This document shows positions 12,701 through 24,700 of a DNA stretch of 64,000 bases, piece after piece. The DNA is taken from assembly GCF_048771995.1 (NCBI RefSeq), contig NC_133030.1, forward strand, positions 12,478,001 to 12,542,000, given 5' to 3'. Numbering within the stretch: position 1 is the stretch's first letter; each line of letters starts with the position of its first letter. The notes below the pieces were generated by a model, which had not been told where the DNA came from, made no database searches, and saw only the letters and a program-made list of their open reading frames with translations. A program made the translations under genes and the position numbers. The DNA comes from Taeniopygia guttata. Taxonomy: Eukaryota > Chordata > Aves > Passeriformes > Estrildidae.

Positions 12701-15700
12701 ATTGGCAAGCTCTGCTCTGGAGTTGAATATCTGGTGTTGATATTCCCCAGCCTGGCAGGAGGTGACAATCAGCTTCTATTTCTTAGTGAGCTACAGACAC
12801 CAAACATGGGCCAAGCCAGGGGTTCTCTGTCCCCACATGGGATGAATAATCAAGACAGAGCCATGCCAGAGGCCAGGGTGGGACTGCAGTGGGTCTTAAC
12901 AAAACAGTCTACAGAGCATAAAGATCTTTTAGGAAAGGCTTCCTTCCTGGTTGGACAGCAACAGGGCTGTGGCTGTGGGGGGCTGAGCTTGTCCTGCTGC
13001 CATTTTGCAGTGCCAAGCAGAACTGAAACACAAAGAGGAACGTGGCAGCACAAACTGCCAGCTCAGCCCTTCCAGAAAGCGGCAGCATGGTGAGGTCCAG
13101 CCCAGGCTGGAAACAGGACTTTTATTCCCTGCATTCACCAGACACAGCTTTAGTTCTACAGGGAAACTTGGGATATCAGTCTTGATACCTGCAGCTCTGC
13201 CCAATCTCCTAAGGCAACTCATGCTGCTGAAGCTTGTTCACATGTATCCCATGGAATCATGCAGGGAATGAGCTGGGGACATATTTTTGGGGGATTTCCC
13301 ACACATGCTAAGTCTGAGGCAGGTGGGAAGTGTGGCCATACAGTTCATGGACTGTCATTGCACTTGGTGCATGACAGTTTCACTGGACTGACTTGTAGCT
13401 CCAGCACAGATGCAGGTTTGTTCAAACAGATCCTTGGAAATAACAAGGAATATTTTAGCTACATTGTGCCGGGATTTCTCAGGGTATATGGTGAAAGATA
13501 ACACTAGGGATTTATTTCAAAATGTTGCTGTGAAAACTTAAAATGCTCCCTCTGGACTCAAAGTCACCTTCTCTGGCAGCCCTGTTTGAAGAACCTTGTA
13601 GTGAGAGATTGAATGAGTCTCTGCAGTCCCAAACAGAGCATTTACTGAGAGATTAACCAGCAGAAATCTGGAAACTTTGCTCTCCCAGAGCCCTGCATCC
13701 CAGTGGCTGTCCCATTTGCAATGCTATCTCATCAGTGCCCACCACAAACCTGGGTCACAGAGACACTGCACAACCCTTCATCCTTTCACACCCTCACTGC
13801 AAGCCAGCTGCCTTTTGCCTTAATCTGCTTCTATTTTTGCTTCTCAGAGGGCACTGTGGAAAATGAAGAAGACCACAAAAATGTAGTTCTTTTGTACCAG
13901 GACAGCAGGTCTGAGCTGTGCAGAGAACAGTCAGCTTGGCTCTTGCACTGCCTCAGGAGCAGAATTCCTGTTTCCCTGCTGCCCCAGAGCTGCTGCCCCT
14001 GTTACCACACACCCAGGCCAAGAGGGAGCAAAACATGTTTTTCTTTTTCTTCCTCCTCTCTGCCCCCAAAATTAAGAAACATGACATGTTATCATTCCTA
14101 GTGTAACTGTTCCTGCGGAGCAGGAGAAGGACACAAAAGCCTGAAGCAGTCAAGGAAGATTATGCTTGTTTATCCTGAGCTTTCTGCCAAAATTTCTCAG
14201 TTTCTTAGTCCAGAATAGCCCAAGGTGGGGCCCAAGGTGGGGCAGAGCCTGCTCCAAGCCAGCCCTGGGATCCAAAATGCCTTCTGCCACTGGGTCATTC
14301 TGACTCCCTGGCACACATATTCCCAGCTAATGTCACTGTGCAGTGATGACAGTACTGATGCCATTATCCAGCCAAGCACTGGTTTGTACTAACAGTTCTC
14401 CAGAAGCTTTGACAAGCTTCCATATATCTGGGCTAGTTCAACACATTCTTTTTTTTAAAAAATAAGGACTATCAGATGAATTAAACAAACCTTTTGGTAC
14501 CCACTTCTCCAGGCACATGTCAGCACCACAACTGGTATTTCTTCTTGAAGAAATGATATTTTTGTAGGAGCTTAAAGCCGTTTTTCTAATGCTCAGATTC
14601 CCCACTGGGCAGGATTTTTGAAACTAGTACATGAGAGGATTTTTTTTTTATAACTCTTTTGAAAAATCTGCCTCCTTAATTGTGCTGCCTGAAGGGAGCT
14701 AAAGACTTTTCAGCCACCCTCTCTGCCTATTTTCCCCTCCCATCTGCAATGTAAAAGCAAGTGTTTCTCCTGCCACAGGTTTGGTTCCTCTCCTCTGTAA
14801 GCACCAAGTCCGACTCCTCTGTGTTAGTCCCTGAAAGCAGCTTTTGTGTCTCTTGATTACAGTCATTTCTGATACACCATCCTGGGAAACTCTGTTAATA
14901 AAAGGACAATTTAAAAGCCCTGAAGCTCTATCAACTGCCCATTTAAAAGATGATTTGTAACCCGTTAATTAACCATTGTGCTCCACTGGTCCTGGGCTGC
15001 TGGCTGGTAGCTCTAATGTACTAATGAGCCTGAAACACTGCCAAAGCATTGAGTGGCTTTTTAGGGCTAAAAATGAAGGATTGTCTCCAGCCCTACATGC
15101 AGGAGAGCCCTGAGGCAGGTTTAGGGGCAGCCAGGTAGAGATGGGTCCCACATGTGGCACTTCCAAGCCAGCAGCAGCACTGGAGGTTGTGAAGCTGCAG
15201 CAATAGAGCAATGGCTCTGCAAAGAGACAGGATAATTTGGTGCCTTCAGCCCTGTGGGCTAACAGAGACAGGGCTAACAGAGAGTGAAAGAGTCTTTCTA
15301 CTTATGGCACTGGGGCTGTCTCAGAAAAGGAGATCATGAAAGCATCTTTTTTCCCTTGAATTTCCTCTTTGGCAGCTCCTGTCTCAGCTGTGCTGCAGTC
15401 CGAGACTGACAGCATGGGGTTAGCACCACGGGCAGCAAGAATGGGAGCAGTTTTCCTCTTTGGGGTTTGGTTTTGTGGGTTTGTTTTGTTTTGTTACTTT
15501 GGCTTTTTTTCTTTATTGAATTTCATCACAAATAAAAATAGAGAAAATTTATGGTAACAAGGACACCCGTCAAATACTTTAATTGGATAAATTTGACATG
15601 TGCACAGGGGAAGAAGCAAATTTGACAGTGGCCAGGCTACTGGAGGGGGAGTGATGGATGTGATTCTTTCTCCTAAGCCTTTGTGGAAGCCCCAAAAGAG

Positions 15701-18700
15701 CAGAGAGCCAGCTGGGACACAAGGTAAAAAGGCTGAACCATGCTGGGGTTAATGAGAGACTGAAAGTTAATCCTTGAATTGGGGGTCCCAGCCCAGGTCT
15801 CTACCCAGCCAACATCACTGACACCCCACCAGGCTCTCCAGCAGCTGATTGATTTGGAGATGAAAATGAAGTTTCTCTTTTAACAACTGATTAAAGGATA
15901 GAAAAGAAAAAGTGGCAAGAAAATGGTGGTTTCTATGGCAGGATTAGCAGGAGTATGCCACTGGAACATGTGCTGTTCAACATGCTCATAAATGGTCTGG
16001 AAAAGGAGCTGAAGAGGGGGATGACAGTTTGCTGATGATGCTAAATCATCCAGGGCAAAGAATGTAATTTGACCGGAAAGAGCTGCAAAAGATCTCTTGA
16101 CATTGAATGCCTGCATCATAAAATTACAGCTGAAATTCAATATCAGTAATACAAAATAACTCATACAGAGAAAAATGTCCCTTCTTGTATACACACAGAG
16201 AGTAATGAATCCTGAGCTATGATTAACAGTCAGGAATGAAATGTTGGTGTTACTGTGACTAGTTCTCTGAAAATGTTAGCTCAATTATTTAGGGAAAAAA
16301 AAAAAGGCAAAGAAAATGCAAACTTGTTGGGAGAAGAATAGAGAACAAGCAAGAACATTGTTATGTCACTGCGTACATCCTGGAGAGCCCGCAGCTGGAA
16401 TACCATGTGCAGTTCTGGTCTACTTGTACTGAAAGAATATGGTAAAAATAACAAAAGCACAAGTGAGGACAATGAGAATGATCGGAAATAAAGAACAGTC
16501 CTCAGCAGACAAGTCTAAATAGGGGCAATCTCTTAACTTATGTGAGATTGCTGAAGGGAGACGTGAACCAGGTCGATAAAATCATTTGTGCTTTGGGAAG
16601 TGACCTGGGAATGATCTATTCACTGCTTCCTCTGATGCAGGAACAGCAAATGGAGCTGTCAGGGAACAAGGCTGAACAAGTCTGGGATTCTAAGCTTCGA
16701 TGATTCTATGGCTTTAGCCAGTGCAGCCTTAGGCCCACCCTCATATGCTCGGAATCCAGATGCTTTGAGGCCAGTATGAGCAAGGTATTGCCAAAAGCAC
16801 ATACATGGATGCTCAGCCTCCAATTCCATATTCCATAATGAAAGATAAGAGATGACCTTCCAGGGCAGTGCATACATTTAAGAGAGCACAGGATCTAAAG
16901 CCAACATCCAGGCACTCTTCCTGCTGCTCTCTCCTTGTACAGCCCCAACCTTGATGACCTCAGAGACAACGTGCCCAGCAGAGAGCAGAAGACACTTACC
17001 TGGCACATTACAGAAGTACATTTGACAAGCCTAAGAGCAGAAACAACAGAGTCAGGTCAATCCCATTACATCCAGGAATGTTGGTGATGCCTAGACTGGA
17101 GCAGCAATGTCTGTCATGGGGACTTCTGAGGTTACCAGTGGCTCAATCAGGCAACTCATTTGAGGTTTATGGCATTCAAAATGCTGCTTGGCAGCCATGA
17201 GAAAGGAGCACCTGAGCTCCTGGAGCCTAGGTAAGCCCTGGGGAGAGGAGAAGCTGAAGATGAGTGTGGGTAGTAGCAGCAAATGGTTGGCATTATTCCA
17301 GAGAGGGGCTGCAGATGTCTCCCATCATTCATGGGTGTGTTTGGTAGCTACACCAAGTGTTGTTTTCCTACACGGTCTTTTGCTGACCCTGTCTGCTGCA
17401 GGCATTTTTTCTTATCTGTGAAAGCTTCCAAAGAGGAAAATAGCACATGCCTCTGTGTGTGTAAAGAGAAAGGTATTTGTAAAGAAGTATTTGAAATATG
17501 TTTCAAAGATTAACAAAGTTCAGCCAGCTCACTCAGCAGGTGATGGCCGGGCACAGCAGGATGTGTTTCAGAGGCAGATATTGCCCAGCTCTGTTAATGT
17601 TTAAGTCGTGCAGTGAGTCAGGAGGACACTGCTCCTGTCCCAGTCTGCTGTGTAGCTTCAAAGAAAAGCTGGTAAAAGACAAGGTGAGATTCATGCCCCA
17701 TTTCTGGCAGTGCTTTCATCAATCCTTCCAAAGCAGCATCTGTTTATGAACTCAGTGTGTTTAGGAGGCTTCTAGCTTTAGCTAGGATCACAGGGGAGGG
17801 AAAAGCTCGTGGCTTTCTTCTTTCACAGGGATGGAAAGCAGAGATATGGAGATAAGCTGCACTATTAATATACAGTGTCTCCCAACATCCTGTGCCTAGG
17901 CCCTCCTCATGCCAGCAGAAGTGGATACCATGGGAAGGTTACAGGCCAGTCAGTAGCACTGTACTTACCTTTTCCTTGTTATCCATGGTGATGGCAATCT
18001 GCATCCTCCTTCCCCGTCGGAAAGCCACCAAATGGTCCATCTCCTCCTCGCTCAGGTCCGGCACTCGGCCCGGGCCAGGGAAGCTCTCGGCGCGTTTCTC
18101 GCTGACAATCCTCTTGCCCTGGAAGGCACAGGCTGAGTTAAGGACACCTCCATTAGCCCTCCTAGGAGAGTGGCCATCCCAAACTGCAAAGGATTTTGGG
18201 CTGGCAGAACAGAAAATGAGCCAAACAGTCAGACCCCTTAGCTTGTAACGCTACCACCCCACTCTAAGGGATATTACAGAGGTGTGTTTAGCTGAGCACA
18301 TCAGCATGGTGGGATTTACCCTGCTCGGATAATGTGCAGCAGGAACACTGAAGGATGGTTTTATTTTAAGCTTGTGTCTGTGTCGTAGAAACAAATGTGA
18401 GGTTGTCCCCTCCTCATACAACATTTCCCAATAAAATATGAGGCTACCTTACAGCATAAGCCTAGAAGGTGGAGGAGAAGGAGAACAGTGGGGTTTCTTC
18501 TCTTCAGACTTGTCCACATAGCAGTTACTCCCCTGAAGTTTATTAGCACTTGATAATTCATTGTTTCATAGTAATTATGTGTTTGTATTTCTGGAATTAT
18601 TTATTCAGCAGTGGAATACTTAAGAAACCTGATATACGAGCTCTTTGAGCAAGGGCAGTTTACCCCTCTCAGATATTATTCACAGCTGTCTGTATTAGTG

Positions 18701-21700
18701 TCATGACATCACTACATGGATTTACATCTGTTTCTTATTTTGTTAATGATCTTTTTTGCTGGATGATGTCCTGCCAGTGCCCTCAGCCATCAATTCCACA
18801 AAATGAGCACATCTTTTGTACAAAAATATACTCATACTTTTTCTCATTTAAAAGTATCATCTTTCAAGCCAGTCATGTGCCTTTTTATTTTTGCCTTACA
18901 AGGAAATGAGAGACTTAATAAGTTATATCCACCGTTATCGCTGATCTTTTTCTTTTCTCTTCTCCATATGAAGTCTCCTCAACTTCACCAGGGATGAAGG
19001 AACTTCAGCAGCTTCCCTCTCTAAAGGATGGTGCATTTTATTCTGTTTTCTACCCTGGGCTTTCACATTTACTGGAGTCTTGATTTAAAAGGCACTCAAA
19101 ATCTCCAAGGAAACTTTAGTGAAACTTAGGAACTCTTTGTTGCTACGAAATTGTTTTTAAAAACAAAAAGCACACCCAGACCTCTGATTTGTAAGGAAGA
19201 CATGCAATCAGGGCCTTTGCCATGACATGTGATACCAAGAAGCCTCACATTAACCTCATTTTCCCCTGGCTCTGCCAGGAGTGCAGATGTTAGTGAGGAG
19301 GGAGCCTTGCTGTTCACAGCCTCCAGCAGCATGACCTTTTTTACTGCTTCTCAGTCATCGGGCTTCCTAACACATGATAAATGTTTTAGGAGACACTGGA
19401 GTATTTCCAGCAGCAGAACCTCAGTCTCTTGTTTATTCATCTTTCACATCTGTATGATTTTGCTGTTTCAGCAGAGATAGTTCTTGAGTCAGCCTGATGC
19501 AGGGGAGAGGAGTGGTCTGACTCTGCCTGTCCTGTCAGCCCCAGACAAATATGCATGGTGGGAACCTTGTTATGTATTCCGTTGGGAATTTCTAGCTCTG
19601 CTTTTGGGTTCAGTAATTCTAGGCTGTACTGCTGAGATTAGAGCCTGAACTGGAAACTGGCCTGGCTCTGCCCTACCCAGACTACTGGTACGAGGTGTTT
19701 GGCATTCTAGTTAACATATTTTTTTAAATTAAAAAAGTAAGCCCAGAGACGGTTTAGAAGGCAACAGCAAGCTATTAATCCACAAGTTGTACATCAAGCA
19801 TTTATTCATCTTAAGCCAACAGCTGTTCCCTAGAGCTCTTTAGTGTTTAGGTGTTGATGGCTCATCCTTTAGACATGTAACAGGGTCACAGACACCTCTT
19901 GCCAGGGAGGTCTGGCACTGGGAGGATATTTGAAGGTGACTTCATCACTTGCTGTCTGAGAAAGTCCCTCATGAGACCAAACACAAAGAACCTTGTGCCC
20001 AAACACCTTGAGCACAACAGAAGCCACAAAGAACATCACTGGATTACAGGAAGGTGACACCATCCCTGGGCTACTGGATGTTAAAAGGCATGGTGTGAAG
20101 GCTGGTGTGTTGGCAAAGCCTTTAAAACCTGCATTTATTGAGCAGATGGCAAGGAAGACTCAGAGGAAATACAGCTATTTAAGAGAGATGTGGTAGCTAG
20201 ACACATACAGGCTGGGAGACAACCAGATTTTCTGTGTAATACCCTTTACCACTCCTTCCCTCCTTTCTTCCCTCCCTCCCTACCCATTTTGCTTCTGGCT
20301 AAGCTGCCTTGCTTGAAGGCACATTCTTCTCAATGTGTCTGCTGACATGTGTCTTCTTTCCTTGTTTCCTATTTTAACAGTCTGGGTGGTCTCCTAGCCT
20401 GCTTGTCCCACGCTGGGAAATCCTGGTCCTTGGTGCCCCAACTCCCAGAGTGAGAGATGTCATATGAGGAGAGCACCCATGCAGAGCCAAGAGGGACAGA
20501 GAGCAGGTTTACAGCCACAGTGCCCGGCAGAGCCAACTCCTCCCCTCCACAGGGCTTGTCCTGGGTCATTCCCTGCCTGAGATCTGGGACTGGCACCAGC
20601 TCTTTAGCTTAGTCAGAACTGCACTACTCCCCATACAGAGTCACTGAAAAGTGAGATGTGTCCATCTCATGTCTGAGGCATGCCTCAGATTGCAGAGGCA
20701 GTGTTAAAAATACTCATCTGAGGTGTGCCAGGAAAAAGAACAGGGGAACAAAGGAAACCCCTGGACTTCTGTCCAGTTTGTGAAACTTTCCAGCTGGCTT
20801 TTCTTTAGGGAGTCTTGCTTGGCTATGATTTAGGTTATTGAGGGTTGGATGTGAGTGGTTTTCTGCACAGCCGAGGATCTCTGGTGCTGGGACCTTGCAG
20901 TGGTCACAGGAAAGATGATGGTGCCTCATTCAGTCACACCAGTGTCACCAAGCAAGTCCCTCTTTCCAGGCACAGCAACACAGTTTAACACCAGAGTGGC
21001 CCAGGAGGGCAGTAAGGTGACTGATCCCTCAGAAAGGGAACTGATTCCACCAGGCTGGGTGGAGGGTGTTGCTGAGGGGGTTAGCAAGGCCTGAGGGCTG
21101 ATGCCTGGGAATCAGCTATAGAGAGGGAAGCATGTGGTAGCTCTGAGGTTGTGCTGAAGAACTGCAAAATGAGAGGAAACAAACAGTAAGGGAATAATTC
21201 CCTTTGGATGTGGTATGCTGGACAGGAAGCTCAAGTGAGAGGCAGAACAGAAGCACCTTTGTAAGTCAAGAGGCTGCAGTGTAAGAGCAATCCTCTTCCC
21301 TACTCACCTTTGCTTTGTTGTCCATGGTAACAGCCAGCTGCATCCTCTTCCCCATCCTGAATGTGAACATATGATCTGCTTCCTCCTCCTCCTCCTCTTC
21401 CTCACTGCCAATGCCAAATGCAGGGCTTGTAGGACAGGGGCTTCCCCATTTCTCACTCACCACCCTTTTGTCCTGGAAAATGAACCACTTCCATTAGCAA
21501 ATCCAGGCCCTTAACCCAGGGATGTCTGCCTTCCCCAAACACACCTGCACACAAGCGGGGAGGCAGCTACAGAACAGACAGCCCTTGCCCCCAGGAAGTT
21601 CTCTGTGCCCAGCACACTGTTGTGACATTCCTGGGGAACAAGGGCCTTGTTGTCTGCTCAGCAGCAAAACCCACAAAGACAACAGGGCTGAAAAATCCTT

Positions 21701-24700
21701 CGCACTTACAAATCTGACATTTCAGACTAAAATGCCAGAGTTATGGGAAAGAAATGCCATCCTCATCTCTTTGTGCAGCACACTGAGTTAGCTTGGGAAA
21801 GCCTAAATCCTGCTGAAGGTGGCCTTGGAAGCCAAGTGGATGGCTGAGGGTGGTGCTCACCATTGAGAGGGCTGGGCTATCTTGTCCATAGTGTTCAGTC
21901 TGGGTAATTGCATCTTTCAGGTCCTGTATGAGAGAAAAATGTGTGCAGCAGCGCACCCTGAGAGAGGCGAGGGCCGTGCCAGGGTGGGAAGGGAGCAATG
22001 CACTGGCCTGGATCCAACAATCCGGAGTGCTGAAAGCAGGGTGGGCTGGCTCAGCAGGCCCTGCATGAGCTCTGGCAGAGGAGTTCACCAAGGGGTTAAG
22101 GCAGGACTGGCTTCCCAAGCCCCATGCTGCCAGGATGGGTGGACAGAGCTTATCAGATTTGGTCCAGTTAGGAAGGAAACCTGGGACTCACAGCCTCTGG
22201 CCCAGGGCCACTTGCTTTGCTCACTCCCAAAGCCTAAGGAGACCATAAGTTTTCCCAGACTATGGCATTCTCAGAGGCACTCCTGATGCCTCCAGTGACA
22301 CACACACACACATATACCTGATACACTCTGTCTACATAGTTGCAGTGATGCTGACACCTGGGACCTGTCCAGGGCTGAGTGTGCCTGTTCACACAGCCAG
22401 TCATCTGCCAGTTATCTATTTGTGCATGGGTAGAGGTGCCTGGGCATGGCTGGAAACTTATGTGCAGCACCTAAAATCACTCTAATCACACACTTCTGCA
22501 GAATTTACCCACACTTTTCAGGGCTTAGGATCTATTTCCTGTGCCTCAGAGAACTTTGTTGTGGATAGTGTCTCTCAGAAACGCCACTTTGCAGCAGCAG
22601 AACTGGAGTGAGAGCTGGCCCGTGGTGAAGGAGAGGCACCACTTACATTGTGAGCTTTGGTGATGGTAATAGTAAGTCCATCCTGCTTGGGCCTCCTGGA
22701 GGTAACAGCCATTCCCCCCTGTTCCGCTCGCTTTTTGTCCTCTTCTATTTCCTGAAACACAGACATCCCCTTATCACAAGCCTGTACCTGGATGCTGTTC
22801 ATTTTCCTGTTTAATTCTGCTAAACAAACCCACCTCCACCTCTAAGAGGAAGTAGGTCCCAACTTGTGTCCCAGTTATGGGATGCAGACTGAGGAAGGTG
22901 GCAGTGGACAAGGAGATGCTGCAGCAGTGTCTGTGTCAGTGTCTGTTCTCCGAAACAACTCAAGACTTGTAGTTAAAAGCTAAGGTAAAGTCCAAGCTAA
23001 AGGCAGAGCTCTGCCCACCTGCTCTGAGTGTTTCCAGTATAAACATGGTATCTGTGTAACATATTCATTCTGACTGTGCTGACAATCTTCTTTACACTGT
23101 GAGTTGAGGACCCCAAATCAGAGCTGGGGAAGGTAAGGACCTGCAGACTCACCTGGTACCTTCGTATCAGCGCTTCATTTTTTTTCCGCAAAGCCAAGAT
23201 TTTCTTATCAAGTTCAACATCTTTCTGCTCTTTCTTCCTTAACACAGCATCATCCACAGCAGTATCCTGGAAAAACAAGGAGCAAAGCTCTTCTCAGTCA
23301 TCTTACCAACAGTATGAAACCTGTTTCTTCTGTCTGGACAGGGTGGGAAGTGAAAGAGTCTTTCCCCATCACTTCTCCCAGACTTTTTCCTGACAGAATT
23401 CACCTTTGCCTTTCTTACAATTTTTGTTCAGCAATGAGATAGTTTGAGCAAAGCGCTGCTGCCCCACTTTGATGGCTGTCAGTGGGCTCCAGAGTTAACA
23501 TCCTGCTTATCTGCATTCAGTACATGATCCTCACCTTCGTGTATTCTCGGGCACGGAGGAGGCGTGCTGGGTGTCAGACATCAGTGAGCAAAAGGCAGCA
23601 GAACCTGCTCATGACACACACCACAGCTCCTGCACCAGCCCATCCCCACTGGCATCCCCCATGACGGGTATCTGATCAAACAGCACCTGCCAAGGGCTGC
23701 TCCGCCAGGACACGGGGATACAGGCACACATCTGTGTCCAGGTGAGACAACAAGAACATTTAAACTGCCTCCACACATTCTTCTGCTGGACAATGGGATT
23801 TTGTCAAGATCTGTGGAAAACAAATGGTATTTCCATTGCCATTCATCATCAAGTATGCGACAGGTGAACAGATTGCTTTTGTGGGTGGATATAGTTCCAT
23901 GGGCATTTTGCAAGGCTGATTAAAGCCAAATTCGGTGTTTACCTGAATAGAAGCTGTTCTGGGAGCATTAAATTGGCAGGTTCACTGTTTACCGAGCTCT
24001 GGGGTGTTGGCTGCTGAGGGTGGGATCAAAGTGGTGCATGCCCTCAAACACACCCCTTTCATCTTTAGATTCTTTTGAAGGGGAACTGGCAGAGCTGCCA
24101 GCTTGAGAAAAATTTTTAAATTCCTGCAGAGGTTGTATTTGTGGTCTTCTCTTTTCAAAGCAAAAAATGAAAAAGGCCTGTCAGGCTGTTCTCCCTCTGC
24201 CCATTTGTCAGCATTTTTGTCTACGCTGCAAGACGGCTGGTGCCGGGGGAGGGGGTCCTTCCATTTCCAGCTAGAAACAAGTCACTGGGAGGAAAGTTTG
24301 CTGGTGTTCAGCACTTCTCCTCCCCTTTATTAACCATGCCATTAAGGTGTTTCTCTCTGCACAACCTATTTCAGCAAATGCTGGGAGCTGTGGGCGGGAG
24401 GGGTCGCTCACCCGCACACCCGGGCCCCGCGGCCGAAGCGCTGGGCAGCGTGTGGAGCCCACGCTCAGCTCCCAGGGGCTCACCCATTGTCTGCTTCAGC
24501 CCAGTCAGCGTTTGCTCGTCAGCTGCCGCCCCGAGCCAGCCGGTAACAGGGGGCCGTGCCTTCTCCACCGTTTCTGGAACGAACCCGCTGCCCCAGCCGG
24601 TGCTGGAGCTGATGCTCAGGATGGAAAGTGGCTCCACCGTGCCCTCCCCAGAGTAAAGCTCTTCCGGGGAGCCAAGGTGCCCGTATGTCACCGCGACAGA

